Positions 25,941-35,231 are shown, counted from the stretch's first letter. The stretch: 64,000 bases of DNA from Streptomyces sp. TP-A0356 (GCF_001417775.1 NZ_BBZJ01000016.1:310001-374000); one strand, 5' to 3'. The notes: generated from the letters alone by a model not told the origin. Numbers and translations: made by a program.

Positions 25941-27661
25941 CAGAAGAGGAAGTAACGCTGGGCCATGGGCAGTTCGGCGGCCGGTGTCGCCTCGACCAGC
26001 TCCCCGTCGATGTGGACGGCGAAGCTGTCGGGATCGACCCGGACCCGTGGACGGGCGTCGTTCTCGCGCATGTCCGCCTTGGTGACGCCACGCGTCGACT
26101 CGATGGCCACGAACTTCTTCCCGAGCGGGAGCCGTTCCGGCAGCCCGTCCTCGATCGCCGCGGGCGCCACGAAGTTGACGGAGTTCGACGCGGGCGCCCG
26201 CCCGATCGCCCCGTACATCGGCCGGGGCAGGATCGGCTGCGGCGTGGGGATCGACGCGTTCGCGTCGCCCATCTGCGCGTAGGCGATCTGCCCGCCCTTG
26301 ATGACGAGGTGCGGCTTGACCCCGAAGAACGCGGGTTCCCACAGCACGAGGTCGGCGAGCTTGCCGGTCTCGACGGAACCGATCTCGTGGGCGACGCCCT
26401 GGGCGAGCGCCGGGTTGATCGTGTACTTGGCGACATAGCGACGTACACGGTGGTTGTCCGCGCGGTCGTCACCGGGCAGTGCTCCCCGCCGCCGCTTCAT
26501 GACATGGGCCGTCTGCCAGGTCCGCATGATGACCTCGCCGACCCGCCCCATGGCCTGGGAGTCGGACGAGATGATCGAGATGGCTCCGAGGTCGTGCAGG
26601 ACGTCCTCGGCGCCGATGGTGGACGGCCGGATCCGTGACTCGGCGAACGCCAGGTCCTCCGGCACGGCCGGGTTGAGGTGGTGGCACACCATCAGCATGT
26701 CGAGGTGTTCCTCGGCGGTGTTGACGGTGAACGGCCGGGTCGGGTTGGTCGAACTGGGCAGCACGTGCGGCTCGGACACCACGGTCATGATGTCCGGCGC
26801 GTGCCCGCCGCCCGCGCCCTCGGTGTGGTACGCGTGGATCCCCCGGCCGTCGATCGCGGCGAGGGTGTCGCCCACGAACCCGGCCTCGTTGAGCGTGTCC
26901 GTGTGGATGGCGATCTGGATGCCGGTGCGGTCGGCGACGGTCAGGGCCGCGTCGATCACCGCGGGCGTGGAGCCCCAGTCCTCGTGCAGCTTGAGACCGA
27001 GCGCGCCGCCACGGATCTGCGAGAGCATCGCCTCGTGCGAGACGGTGTTGCCCTTGCCGAGCAGGCCGAAGTTGAGCGGGTGCTCCTCCATCGCCTCCAG
27101 CATCCGCGCCAGATGCCAGGGGCCGGGTGTGACGGTGGTCGCCTTCGATCCCTCGGCGGGGCCGGTGCCGCCGCCGATCAGCGTGGTGATGCCCGCGGCG
27201 AGCGCCTCGTCGGCGATCTGCGGACAGATGAAGTGGACGTGCGCGTCGATGGCGCCCGCGGTGACGATCCGGCCGTTGCCCGCGATGATCTCCGTCTCCG
27301 GGCCGATCACCAGATCCGGGTGGACGCCGTCCATGGTGTCCGGGTTGCCGGCCTTGCCGATGGCGCTGATCCGGCCGTCACGGATGCCGAGGTCGGCCTT
27401 GACGATGCCCCAGTGGTCGACGATGACGACGCCGGTGATGACGGTGTCGGGGGTGCCGTCGGCACGGGTGGCGCGCGACTGGCCCATGGATTCGCGGATG
27501 ACCTTGCCGCCGCCGAACACGGCTTCGTCACCGGCGAGCCCTGGTCCGCCGGAACGATCCTCCTCGATCTCGACGATCAGGTCGGTGTCGGCGAGCCGGA
27601 TGCGGTCCCCGGTGGTCGGGCCGAACAGATCGGCGTACGCGGCACGCGAGATCTCAGGCAT
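25940..27661 (-). CDS. ureC: Urease alpha subunit
   Basis: A 573-residue catalytic subunit hydrolysing urea to ammonia and carbamate at a di-nickel centre. Nickel ligands are in [10 protein letters not shown], and the carbamylated Lys is in [14 protein letters not shown]. Further ligands are in [12 protein letters not shown] and [15 protein letters not shown]. The flap includes [17 protein letters not shown] 27661 is chosen because GGAGGT lies 7 bp upstream and it overlaps the end of ureB; a GTG three codons earlier is in frame. Subunits are split into three genes, as in most bacteria outside Helicobacter. Confidence 0.97.
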   Translation of the reverse strand: MPEISRAAYADLFGPTTGDRIRLADTDLIVEIEEDRSGGPGLAGDEAVFGGGKVIRESMGQSRATRADGTPDTVITGVVIVDHWGIVKADLGIRDGRISAIGKAGNPDTMDGVHPDLVIGPETEIIAGNGRIVTAGAIDAHVHFICPQIADEALAAGITTLIGGGTGPAEGSKATTVTPGPWHLARMLEAMEEHPLNFGLLGKGNTVSHEAMLSQIRGGALGLKLHEDWGSTPAVIDAALTVADRTGIQIAIHTDTLNEAGFVGDTLAAIDGRGIHAYHTEGAGGGHAPDIMTVVSEPHVLPSSTNPTRPFTVNTAEEHLDMLMVCHHLNPAVPEDLAFAESRIRPSTIGAEDVLHDLGAISIISSDSQAMGRVGEVIMRTWQTAHVMKRRRGALPGDDRADNHRVRRYVAKYTINPALAQGVAHEIGSVETGKLADLVLWEPAFFGVKPHLVIKGGQIAYAQMGDANASIPTPQPILPRPMYGAIGRAPASNSVNFVAPAAIEDGLPERLPLGKKFVAIESTRGVTKADMRENDARPRVRVDPDSFAVHIDGELVEATPAAELPMAQRYFLF

Positions 27662-27965
27662 CGAGGGCACCTCCGGTCTCCCCGCGCAGGCCCGGCACGA
27701 CGCGAGCGCCGGCGAGCGGTACGAGTTCGATGTCGACGGGGATCCCGGGCTCGAAGCGTACGGCGGTGCCGGCGGCGATGTTCAGCCGCTTGCCGCGCGC
27801 GGCCGCACGGTCGAACTCCAGTCCGGGGTTGGCCTCGGCGAAGTGGTAGTGGGAGCCGACCTGGACGGGCCGGTCGGCGGCGTTGAGCACGGTCAGCCGG
27901 GTGACCTCACGGCCCTCGTTGTAGACGATCGGGTCGTCGGCGAACAGGATCTCACCGGGAATCAT
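27654..27965 (-). CDS. ureB: Urease beta subunit
   Basis: A 103-residue structural subunit. It begins [20 protein letters not shown] and contains the conserved [19 protein letters not shown] and [15 protein letters not shown]. The stop overlaps the ureC start by eight bases. It follows ureA by 18 bp. Confidence 0.96.
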   Translation of the reverse strand: MIPGEILFADDPIVYNEGREVTRLTVLNAADRPVQVGSHYHFAEANPGLEFDRAAARGKRLNIAAGTAVRFEPGIPVDIELVPLAGARVVPGLRGETGGALDA

Positions 27966-27983
27966 GGTGCGGCCTCTCCCCCG

Positions 27984-28286
27984 TCAGACGATCGGGTCGT
28001 GGACGGTGACGAGCTTGGTGCCGTCCGGGAAGGTCGCCTCTACCTGGACGTCGTGGATCATCTCGGAAATGCCATCCATGACGTCGTCCCGGGTGAGCAG
28101 CTTGCGCCCGGAGGCCATGAGCTCGGCGACCGTACGGCCGTCACGTGCGCCTTCGAGGATGTGCGACGTGATGAGGGCGACCGCCTCGGGGTGGTTGAGC
28201 TTGAGCCCACGGGCCCGCCGCTTCTCGGCCACGTCGGCCGCGACGTGGATCAGCAGCCTCTCTTGCTCGTGCGGGGTCAGTTGCAC
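27984..28286 (-). CDS. ureA: Urease gamma subunit
   Basis: A 100-residue structural subunit, first gene of the operon ureABCFGD. It contains [18 protein letters not shown], the region [20 protein letters not shown] and the C-terminal [14 protein letters not shown]. The family begins at MQLTPHEQ, so the GTG at 28286 is preferred over one four codons upstream; GAGGTGG precedes it by about 5 bp. A GlnR-type box lies 98 bp upstream. Confidence 0.95.
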   Translation of the reverse strand: MQLTPHEQERLLIHVAADVAEKRRARGLKLNHPEAVALITSHILEGARDGRTVAELMASGRKLLTRDDVMDGISEMIHDVQVEATFPDGTKLVTVHDPIV

Positions 28287-28383
28287 GTCCCACCTCACAG
28301 TCCTCGCTCCGGACCGTGCGGGGTCCGGTTGCCGCAGCCCCGGGGCAAAGTCCCTGGTGGCGTGGGCAGGCTAGTTGGACCGA

Positions 28384-28399
28384 GTTTCGAGCAAGTTAA
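28384..28399 (-). promoter_or_regulatory. GlnR box upstream of ureA
   Basis: On the ureA coding strand the sequence is TTAAC-TTGCTC-GAAAC, fitting the Streptomyces GlnR consensus gTnAC-n6-GaAAC with one change. TAGCCT 15 bp further downstream could be the -10. GlnR control of ureA is established in S. coelicolor; here it is inferred from the box. Confidence 0.65.
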
Positions 28400-28911
28400 C
28401 CGAGCTGTGATCCTCGCGGGCCCACGACCGCGGGGTCCGCACACCTCTCAGGCTTCGGCGACAGGGCAGGCCGCTCGGCGCCGACGCGACCGCCACCCGG
28501 GGCACGATCAGGGACCGGACCGTATACGGCACTGCGGTCGTCACCCCGCGGATCCGCGAGCCGCGACGACAGCAGGGCCGCCGGTCACCGAGGCTCCGCC
28601 GGGGCAGGCGTCGTCACGACCCGCACGACCGCCACCGAGCCGCTCGGGCGAGCCGGACGCGGGCGCCCCCGCGGACACGTCGACAATTGGCTTCGGCGAG
28701 CCGGACGACACCGCAAGCCCGGCCCGATGAGGAACCCCACACCACACCCCGCGCATGGTCACGCCCGCCGCCGACGCCGTCCTGCTCGGGCGACGCGGAC
28801 GTCGCCCATCGTCTGCGGTCGTGTTCCGGGCGGGCCGGGTGTCGTCGGCACCGCCGCCCCGAGGGGGCGGGCGCGGGCAGTCAGCCCGGCGGTGCCCCCG
28901 GTCGCCTCACG
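28400..28911. other. Gene-free stretch upstream of the urease operon
   Basis: About 510 bp without a gene I can support. Long frames on both strands here are biased low-complexity readings (Arg, Pro, Ala) without plausible starts or ribosome binding sites. It holds the upstream control region of ureA at its left edge and the end of the antitoxin gene at its right. Confidence 0.6.
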
Positions 28912-29187
28912 TCAGGACGCGCTCGGCCCCCGGTGCTCGGCCGTGATGCCGAAGCGGTGGCGCTCACGCGGGGCCGAGCCGACCTCGCGGACGCCGGAGA
29001 CGGAGCTGACCACCTGCTCCTCCGCGGCGTCCAGTTCGGCGAGCCGCTCCAGGTCGGCGGCGGAGACCAGGGCGACGAGAGGCTTTCCGTGCCGCGTCAC
29101 GACGACGCGCTCGCCGCCGTACACCACGCGGTTGATCAGATCGGCGAGCTCAGCCCTGGCTTGCGTCACCGGAATCTCGTAGGCCAT
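28912..29187 (-). CDS. Phd/YefM family antitoxin-like protein
   Basis: A 91-residue protein with the typical Phd/YefM N-terminus MAYEIPVTQARAELADLIN and the region ERVVVTRHGKPLVALVSAADLERL. These proteins bind DNA as dimers and neutralise a toxin through the C-terminal tail. No toxin gene (RelE, Doc or PIN type) is adjacent on this strand; the next gene downstream is urease. The transcript may be leaderless, with TAAGCT ending 7 bp before the ATG and no Shine-Dalgarno. It may act as an orphan regulator. Confidence 0.85.
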   Translation of the reverse strand: MAYEIPVTQARAELADLINRVVYGGERVVVTRHGKPLVALVSAADLERLAELDAAEEQVVSSVSGVREVGSAPRERHRFGITAEHRGPSAS

Positions 29188-29354
29188 GTGGTCCAGCTTA
29201 GACCGAGCCCCGGATGGCCCCTCTGCGCGGAAGATCCCGTTCCGCGCCGCCGAAGCGGAGGAACCCGCCGCTTTCGCCCTCAGCATGCTCCACCCCTCAC
29301 GGAACGTACGTCCTGTACATTTTTTACAGAGTCGATTCCGAGGAGGAACGTGCC

Positions 29355-29990
29355 ATGAACCAACCGTCGGCCCGTCATGTCCTGCCCGAGTTCACCGAGC
29401 GCACCGGCTATGGACACCGGACCCTGGACCCCTACGCGAAGCTGCTGGACGAGCGGATCGTGTTCCTGGGGACGCCGATCGACGACACCTCGGCCAACGA
29501 CGTCATGGCGCAGTTCATGCACCTGGAGTACCTGGATCCGGACCGGGACATCTCGCTGTACATCAACTCCCCCGGCGGCTCGTTCAGCGCGATGACCGCC
29601 GTCTACGACACCATGCAGTACGTCAGCTGCGACGTGGAGACGATCTGCCTCGGCCAGGCGGCCTCCCCCGCGGCCGTACTGCTCGCCGGGGGCACCCCGG
29701 GCAAGCGGTTCGCGCTGCCCGGCGCCCGGGTCCTGATCCAGCAGCCCTCCCTGTCGGAGCCGGAGCAGGGGCAGGTCGGCGATCTCGTCATCCGAGCCGA
29801 GGAGTTGAGGCGCACGCGCGAGCGACTGGAGGAGCTGCTCGTACGGCACACCGGCCAGAGCCCTCAGCGGGTCGCCGCCGACATCGAGCGGGACAAGATC
29901 CTCGACGCGCCGGCGGCGGTGGAGTACGGCCTGGTCGACCGCATCATCCCGAGCCGCAGGGCGTCGCGCACCGCGTCCGGCGCGAGGTGA
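29355..29990 (+). CDS. ClpP-family protein with a degenerate catalytic triad
   Basis: A 211-residue ClpP-fold protein. It shows [19 protein letters not shown] and the serine Ser104 in [14 protein letters not shown]. The Asp region is [21 protein letters not shown], of which ADIERD is the key part. The position of the catalytic His reads ARVLIQQPS, with Gln129 where active ClpP proteins have IHQP. It is therefore probably a poor or inactive peptidase, perhaps a structural partner of another ClpP. GAGGAGG lies 8 bp before the ATG. An AT-rich palindromic stretch CTGTACATTTTTTACAG lies upstream. A short hypothetical gene follows 7 bp later. Confidence 0.88.
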   Translation: MNQPSARHVLPEFTERTGYGHRTLDPYAKLLDERIVFLGTPIDDTSANDVMAQFMHLEYLDPDRDISLYINSPGGSFSAMTAVYDTMQYVSCDVETICLGQAASPAAVLLAGGTPGKRFALPGARVLIQQPSLSEPEQGQVGDLVIRAEELRRTRERLEELLVRHTGQSPQRVAADIERDKILDAPAAVEYGLVDRIIPSRRASRTASGAR

Positions 29991-29997
29991 CCCGCCG

Positions 29998-30303
29998 ATG
30001 CTGCCTCCCGAACCCCCTCCGCTGCCCGCGCTGACCCGTGCCGAGGCGGAGTTGATCGATCGTTACCTCGACGTGGTCGACCTGCTCGGCCGTATCAACC
30101 CCGCACACCCCGGGGACACCTACCGCGGACTGCGCGCCGCCCAGGCCCTGGTGAGCAAGGCCGTGGCCCTGCGCGAGGCACTGACGCTCATGCACCAGCG
30201 CGGCGAGAACGAACTGCACGGCCCCACCCTGGCCCGGGCCCTTCGCGTGCTCGACGGCGAACGCCGCGCGGCCCGTGTCACGGTGCCGCCGGGGCCGGAA
30301 TGA
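29998..30303 (+). CDS. Hypothetical protein downstream of clpP-like gene
   Basis: A 101-residue, mostly helical protein with a proline-rich start (MLPPEPPPLPALTRAEAELI) and the segment YRGLRAAQALVSKAVALREAL. GAGGTGA supports the ATG. The 7-bp spacing implies co-transcription with the ClpP-like gene, so it could be an adaptor or partner, but no family is recognised. Confidence 0.65.
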   Translation: MLPPEPPPLPALTRAEAELIDRYLDVVDLLGRINPAHPGDTYRGLRAAQALVSKAVALREALTLMHQRGENELHGPTLARALRVLDGERRAARVTVPPGPE

Positions 30304-30712
30304 GGGGATCACCTCGGAGCCGACAGACGCGGGCTGACGCAGAGCGACCGCTCCGCCCATGCCCGACAGGTGACGCGAACCGACCGGTACACGGCAGGTA
30401 TCGGGGCGCACAACGTCGGAGCGCGACACAAACGAGCCGAACGACGTACCCCCGGCCGGAGTAGACACACCTCCATCCGGGAGGCCGGATGAGTTGCCCA
30501 ACGCGCGTGGCCCCAGGGCGCGATGAGAGGCTCCGCCGCAGGTCCGGGCCTCGTCCTCCCCCTCAACAGGCCCCGAACAAAGGGTTGTCCAGCCGAACGG
30601 GTGAGTGGTGAGTAATGCCACAAACCCCCGATTCCATTGTGATTTTCCCACATCGTTAGGTGAAGATCCCTTCCTGACGACAAGCCCCCGCCACCGCGGC
30701 GGGGCGGTCCGG
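30304..30712. other. Gene-free leader and promoter region of the NlpC/P60 gene
   Basis: No gene is supported in these 400 bp. Around 30615-30675 the base composition becomes much more AT-rich (for example CATTGTGATTTTCCCAC and CGTTAGGTGAAG), which is where I would place the promoter of the riboswitch-controlled transcript. Confidence 0.45.
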
Positions 30713-30900
30713 GCGGACGCCGAGTCCTGCCGCCGCCCGGATGACCGGTCGACAGGAGTGGATCGGCAGGAGTGGAGGACCCAGCAAGGCGGGCCGCCGG
30801 AGAGATCCGGGCGGTCCTTGGGGTGAAGCCGCGCAAGCGGCCGGGCAACTTCGCCAGCCCGAATCCGACAGGTCATCCTTCACAGGCGGCTGACGAAGGG
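30713..30900 (+). ncRNA. ydaO-type c-di-AMP riboswitch
   Basis: The leader of the NlpC/P60 gene carries the conserved blocks of the ydaO/yuaA class: GCCGAGTCCTGCC near 30719, GGAGTGGAGGACCCAGC near 30768, CTTGGGGTGAAGCC near 30818, and CCCGAATCCGACAGGTCATCC followed by CACAGGCGGCTGACGAAGG up to 30899, the longest quoted in shortened parts. In Streptomyces this riboswitch binds cyclic di-AMP and turns off cell-wall hydrolase genes. Boundaries are approximate; it ends about 7 bp before the start codon. Confidence 0.88.
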
Positions 30901-30906
30901 TTGCGC

Positions 30907-31380
30907 ATGACTGCGCTCAATCGTGTCCCGTCGCTGCTGACCCGGGCCGGTACGGCCTCGGCTCTGACCATCGCCGCCGTCGGCGGCGGCCTCGCGGTTC
31001 CCGGCGCCACGGCCGACGCGGCCGCCGCGACTCCCGCGACGAAGGCGCTCCAGATCGCGGCGTCCAAGAAGGGGGCCCCCTACCAGTGGGGCGCCACCGG
31101 ACCGCGCCGCTTCGACTGCTCCGGCCTGACCCTCTACGCGTACAAGAAGGCGGGCAAGACACTGCCCCGCACGGCCGCGGCACAGTACAACGAGACCCAC
31201 CACGTCTCCGCCTCGCAGCGCAGGGCGGGAGACCTGGTGTTCTTCCACTCGGGCCGGAACATCTACCACGTCGGCATCTACGCCGGGAAGGGAAGCGTCT
31301 GGCACTCCCCGAAGACCGGGGACGTGGTCAGGCTGGAGAGGATCTGGACGAAGAGCGTGTGGTACGGCCGGGTCAGCTGA
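30907..31380 (+). CDS. Secreted NlpC/P60 family peptidoglycan hydrolase
   Basis: A 157-residue secreted protein. A signal peptide (residues 1 to about 37, core ALTIAAVGGGLAVPG, AXA near ATADA) precedes one NlpC/P60 domain. The catalytic residues are Cys71 (RRFDCSGLTLYAY), His121 (NIYHVGIYAG) and His133 (VWHSP). The enzyme should cleave D-Glu to diaminopimelate bonds in stem peptides outside the cell. There is no separate wall-binding domain. Its mRNA leader is a c-di-AMP riboswitch, linking it to osmotic and cell-wall control. A strong terminator follows. Confidence 0.93.
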   Translation: MTALNRVPSLLTRAGTASALTIAAVGGGLAVPGATADAAAATPATKALQIAASKKGAPYQWGATGPRRFDCSGLTLYAYKKAGKTLPRTAAAQYNETHHVSASQRRAGDLVFFHSGRNIYHVGIYAGKGSVWHSPKTGDVVRLERIWTKSVWYGRVS

Positions 31381-31392
31381 CCCGGGGCCTGC

Positions 31393-31422
31393 GGGGTGAC
31401 GGCCCGGTGCGGCCGTCACCCC
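31393..31422 (+). terminator. Terminator after the NlpC/P60 gene
   Basis: A perfect 12-bp stem, GGGGTGACGGCC / GGCCGTCACCCC, with a 6-base loop, 12 bp after the stop codon. Confidence 0.88.
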
Positions 31423-31461
31423 CAAGGCGTGAGCGGGCCCCCGAACGGTTACTCGTTCATC

Positions 31462-31995
31462 ATGTCCGACCACCCTCCCCGTCCGATGCGGCACGAAACG
31501 CCACTGGAGCGCGCCGACCGCAACTTCGCCGAACTGCTGCAGGAGCTGCGGGTCACGCAGACCGGAGTGCAGATCCTCTTCGCGTTCCTGCTGACGCTGG
31601 CCTTCACCCAGCGCTTCCCGTCCCTCGACACGGTCCAGCGCACCACGTACGTCACGACGCTCATGCTCGCCATGCTGGCCGCGGCCCTGTTCACGGCGCC
31701 CGCCGCGTTGCACCGCTCGCTCTTCCAGCAGCACGCCAAGCCCGCCATCGTGGCGATCTCCTCCCGCCTCGCGACACTCGGGTTGATGGTGCTGATGCTG
31801 GCGTTCACCGGTTCGGTCCTGCTGGTGGTGGACGTGTCGCTCGGCCGCGCGGCGGGCGTCTGCGCCGGTGCGTCGACCCTTCTGGTGTGCTCCGGTCTGT
31901 GGCGCGTACTGCCCTGGCTGGTGCGTCGTACGCTGGTCAGACCACCAGGGGCTCCACAGGGAGGTCAAGACAGAGAGGGGTCTCCTTCGGATTGA
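31462..31995 (+). CDS. DUF6328-like membrane protein
   Basis: A 177-residue protein with about four transmembrane segments, for example GVQILFAFLLTLAFTQRF and LGLMVLMLAFTGSVLLVVDV. The cytoplasmic N-terminus carries the conserved ETPLERADRNFAELLQELRV, typical of actinobacterial proteins labelled DUF6328. The ATG at 31462 is chosen because homologues begin shortly before that motif; no good ribosome binding site is visible. Function unknown. It follows the terminator of the NlpC/P60 gene and so has its own promoter. Confidence 0.8.
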   Translation: MSDHPPRPMRHETPLERADRNFAELLQELRVTQTGVQILFAFLLTLAFTQRFPSLDTVQRTTYVTTLMLAMLAAALFTAPAALHRSLFQQHAKPAIVAISSRLATLGLMVLMLAFTGSVLLVVDVSLGRAAGVCAGASTLLVCSGLWRVLPWLVRRTLVRPPGAPQGGQDREGSPSD

Positions 31996-32203
31996 GCGGG
32001 TTGGTCACGAACCTCAACGGCCGCCGACGGGCTCCGCACTGCCCGTGCGCCATCCGCGCGGAGCGCGGCTGCGGGCGGCGCCGCACGCCTGACGAAGAGC
32101 CCGGGCAGCTCCGGGGAGGAGCCCGGCCGCGGATGACCCGCCGAGCCTCACGGTGCCGGGCCCGGCCCGGCCCCACCGGTCAAGCCGGGCGCAGCCCCCA
32201 ACT

Positions 32204-32662
32204 TCAAGGCTCTTGCCGTACCGCTGTCGTGACCTTCCGTACCGGCGCGGTCCACGGCAGTTCGATGGCCACCGTCTTGCCTCCCTCACGGGTGGGCCGC
32301 ACGCTCATCGTGCCGCCGCACTCCGCGGTCAGCCAGCGGATGATCACTATCCCGCGGCCGTTGTCCTGCTGGAGGGCCGCGGGCAGCCGTTTGGGAAAGC
32401 GCGGATGGCTGTCGGTGACGCCGATGCGCAGCAACTCGTCCCGGTCGAGCGCCACATCCACCGTGAACGTGGGTGACTCCCCGAGGGTGTGCTGCACGGC
32501 GTTGGTGGCGAGTTCCGACACGATCAGGCGGACGGTTTCGGCGACTTCGGCGTCGTTGGGCAGGCCCCATTCGATGAGCACGCCCGATACGTAATTTCGC
32601 GCGGCGGAGACCGAGGCGGGATCGCTCGGCAGAGTGACGGATGCTTCCTGATGGTCTGCCAT
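32204..32662 (-). CDS. ATP-binding anti-sigma-factor-like protein (HATPase)
   Basis: A 152-residue GHKL ATPase domain of the RsbW/SpoIIAB-like group, very common in Streptomyces next to XRE-DUF5753 genes. The N box is VSELATNAVQHT, and the G-box region is DNGRGIVIIRWL. The likely role is a serine kinase or anti-sigma-type switch protein. It is divergent from the XRE regulator, with which it shares a 248-bp intergenic region. Confidence 0.85.
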   Translation of the reverse strand: MADHQEASVTLPSDPASVSAARNYVSGVLIEWGLPNDAEVAETVRLIVSELATNAVQHTLGESPTFTVDVALDRDELLRIGVTDSHPRFPKRLPAALQQDNGRGIVIIRWLTAECGGTMSVRPTREGGKTVAIELPWTAPVRKVTTAVRQEP

Positions 32663-32910
32663 GGCGAGGTCGTCCCTTTCCCACGGGACCGGAGTCCGAC
32701 AGGAGCGGTTGGTTCGAGTAACGGTCCCGGACTTGGTGCTGCGCGCCAGACTGCCATCACCCGGGCTCGGTCGGGCGCGTTCCCCCGAGATATGCATATA
32801 TCTGTCGCCCGAAGCGGTGAACTCTCCGACGACCGACCGTATTTGGGCACGCTTCGGGCCCATCCTCTACCGTCGCCGTGAAACCGCGCGCCGTGCGGAA
32901 GGAGTCGGCC

Positions 32911-33771
32911 ATGCAGTACGGACCAGCGGTGCGCCGCCGCAAACTCGGCGCCGAATTGCGTGCCCTGCGCGCCCGGGCCGGTCTCACGAGCGGCGATGCG
33001 GCCGCCCTCCTCGGCTGGCACCAGTCGAAGGTGAGCCGGATCGAGACGGGCGCCAGCGGGGTCAAACCGGCCGACGTACGGCTGCTGTTGGACGCGTACG
33101 AGGCGCAGGATCCGGAACTGCGGGAACTGCTCCTGGCCTTGGCGGGCTCGGAGGACGGCGGGGGCCGGCAGAACTGGTGGCACGCGTACCGGGGAGTGCT
33201 GCCGCCGGCCTACCGTGACTTCATCAGCCTGGAGTCGCAGGCGAGCGGGATGCGCACCCTGGAGACCTCCGTGGTGCCGGGTCTGTTGCAGACACCCGAG
33301 TACGCCCGGGCCGTGACCCGGGCGGCGGTCGGCGGCCTGGAGGACGCCAAGCTGGACGCCCTGGTGGAGGTGCGGCTGGCCCGCCAGGACGTGCTGCGCT
33401 CGACTCGCCCGCTGAGACTGAGCGCCGTCCTGGACGAGGCGGTGCTGCGCCGGGAGGTCGGCGGACCGCAGGTCATGGCGCGCCAGCTGCAACGGCTCCT
33501 GGAGGCGGCCAGGCTGCCCCAGGTGCGGCTCCAGGTCCTGCCGTTCGCCGCCGGGGCGCACATCGGCATCACCGGGCCTTTCGTAATCTTCTCATTTCCG
33601 AGCAGATCTGATCTGGATGTGGTTGTTCTCGACCATTTGACGAGTAGCCTCTACCTGGAACGGAAAGAAGACCTTCAGGCCTACAGTGAGGCCTTCGACT
33701 CCCTGCAGATCCACGCCCTTTCACCGCAGGACTCGTTGGATTGCATCGCCGCTCTGGCCGGCGACGCATAA
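32911..33771 (+). CDS. XRE-family regulator with DUF5753 domain
   Basis: A 286-residue DNA-binding protein. The helix-turn-helix spans about residues 13-60 (SGDAAALLGWHQSKVSRIETG), quoted in part as LLGWHQSKVSRIE. The DUF5753 domain then includes VVPGLLQTPEYARAVT and QVLPFAAGAHIGITGPF. This type regulates development or antibiotic production in several Streptomyces (for example AbaA- and WhiJ-like systems) together with a small DUF397 protein, here the next gene. AAGGAG precedes the ATG. Confidence 0.92.
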   Translation: MQYGPAVRRRKLGAELRALRARAGLTSGDAAALLGWHQSKVSRIETGASGVKPADVRLLLDAYEAQDPELRELLLALAGSEDGGGRQNWWHAYRGVLPPAYRDFISLESQASGMRTLETSVVPGLLQTPEYARAVTRAAVGGLEDAKLDALVEVRLARQDVLRSTRPLRLSAVLDEAVLRREVGGPQVMARQLQRLLEAARLPQVRLQVLPFAAGAHIGITGPFVIFSFPSRSDLDVVVLDHLTSSLYLERKEDLQAYSEAFDSLQIHALSPQDSLDCIAALAGDA

Positions 33772-33784
33772 GGAGGCACCCCCC

Positions 33785-34009
33785 ATGTCAGCACCGCCTC
33801 GGCACATCCCCGCCAGTTCGTCCCTGCACGGCGTGCGGTGGCTGCGCAGCAGCCGCAGTACGGGATGCAACAACTGCGTCGAGACCGCCCGCCCCGGCCC
33901 CGGCCCCTGGAAGGGACTGGTGGCCGTGCGCGACTCCAAGAACGTGACCGGACCCGCTCTGCTGTTCGCCCCCGACGCCTGGGAGGATTTCCTGTCCGGG
34001 CTGCACTGA
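33785..34009 (+). CDS. DUF397 domain protein
   Basis: A 74-residue protein with the DUF397 pattern: WLRSSRSTGCNNCVETA, VAVRDSKNVTGPALLF and the C-terminal WEDFLSGL. AAGGAGG precedes the ATG, and the gene begins 13 bp after the XRE-DUF5753 stop. DUF397 proteins are thought to be partners of the XRE regulators beside which they are found. The MSAPPRHIPASSS tail at the N-terminus is less conserved. Confidence 0.9.
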   Translation: MSAPPRHIPASSSLHGVRWLRSSRSTGCNNCVETARPGPGPWKGLVAVRDSKNVTGPALLFAPDAWEDFLSGLH

Positions 34010-34103
34010 TCGCCCCCGCGCGACTCGGTCCTCTTTGAGTCAATTTCGGGCCGATTTCCCAGTCACTTCCCTATGACGCGCGATGCACGGCCGTTTCGCC
34101 GAC

Positions 34104-35231
34104 TCACGGTCGCGTCTCGCCGATCACACGTACGGCGTGCTCGACCTGCCCGTCGGTGAGGTCCGCACGGGCGGTCAGACGCAGCCGTGAGATGCCGTCC
34201 GGCACGGACGGCGGACGGAAGCAGCCGACGGCCAGCCCCGCAGCCCGGCAGTCCGCCGCCCACCGTGCGGCCTGCTCGGGAGAGGGGGCCCGCACCGAGA
34301 CCACGGCGGCGTCCGGCCGTACCGTCTCATGGCCCTCGGCCGTGAGACGGGTGTGCAGGGCCGTCGCCACGGCGCGGGCCCGTGCGGCGCGTTGCGGCTC
34401 GCGGCGCAGCAGACGCAGCGCCGCGAGTGCCGCGCCCGCCGCGGCCGGGGCGAGGCCGGTGTCGAAGATGAAGGTCCGGGCCGCGTTGACCAGATGGTCG
34501 ATCACCTGCGCCGGGCCGAGGACCGCGCCGCCCTGGCTGCCCAGCGACTTCGACAGCGTCACCGTCACCACCACGTCCGGTGCGCCCGCGAGCCCCGCCG
34601 CGTGCGGGGCGCCCCGGCCACCGGCCCCCAGCACACCGAGCCCGTGCGCGTCGTCGATGATCAGCCCGGCGCCGAACTCCCGGGATGCCTCCGCCAGTCG
34701 GGCCAGCGGCGCCGCGTCGCCGTCCACCGAGAAGACCGCGTCGGAGACGACGACGGCGGGGCCTCGATGGGTGTCGAGCGCCTTGCGGACCGCCTCCGGA
34801 TCGGCGTGGGCGACGACCTGGGTGGTGCCGCGCGCGAGCCTGCATCCGTCGATGAGCGAGGCGTGGTTGCCGGTGTCGGAGACGATCAGGGACCCGTGCG
34901 GCGCGAGCGCGGTCACCGCGGCGAGGTTGGCCGCGTACCCGGAGGAGAAGACGAGCGCGGCCTCGAAGCCGCAGAATCCGGCCAGCTCGCGCTCCAGTTC
35001 GCCGTGCAGCTCCGTGGTGCCGGTGACGAGCCGGGAGCCGGTCGAGCCGCCGCCCCACAGCCGAGCCGCCCGGGCGGCACCCTCGATGACCTCGGGGTGG
35101 CGGGCCAGGCCCAGGTAGTCATTGCTCGCGAGGTCGAGGAGCGGGGAGCCGGCCGCGCGGGGGCGCAGGGTGCGGACGAGTCCGGCCCGGCGGCGCGCCC
35201 GCGCCTGCTCGTCGATCCAGCCGAACGCCAT
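34104..35231 (-). CDS. bioF: 8-amino-7-oxononanoate synthase
   Basis: A 375-residue PLP enzyme joining pimeloyl-ACP (or -CoA) and alanine in biotin synthesis. It has LDLASNDYLGLARHPEV, the PLP-stacking region SDTGNHASLIDGCRL, IIDDAHGLGVLG and the Lys of VTLSKSLGSQGGAV. The ATG at 35231 follows GGAGGA; a longer upstream frame would cross the bioB promoter region. It is divergent from bioBAD, the 148-bp gap carrying two copies of a 9-bp motif. Confidence 0.94.
   Translation of the reverse strand: MAFGWIDEQARARRRAGLVRTLRPRAAGSPLLDLASNDYLGLARHPEVIEGAARAARLWGGGSTGSRLVTGTTELHGELERELAGFCGFEAALVFSSGYAANLAAVTALAPHGSLIVSDTGNHASLIDGCRLARGTTQVVAHADPEAVRKALDTHRGPAVVVSDAVFSVDGDAAPLARLAEASREFGAGLIIDDAHGLGVLGAGGRGAPHAAGLAGAPDVVVTVTLSKSLGSQGGAVLGPAQVIDHLVNAARTFIFDTGLAPAAAGAALAALRLLRREPQRAARARAVATALHTRLTAEGHETVRPDAAVVSVRAPSPEQAARWAADCRAAGLAVGCFRPPSVPDGISRLRLTARADLTDGQVEHAVRVIGETRP

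Noticed and set aside
28400..28911. Possible coding regions upstream of urease
   Set aside because: Frames are low-complexity, with no supported start; the region is better read as non-coding.
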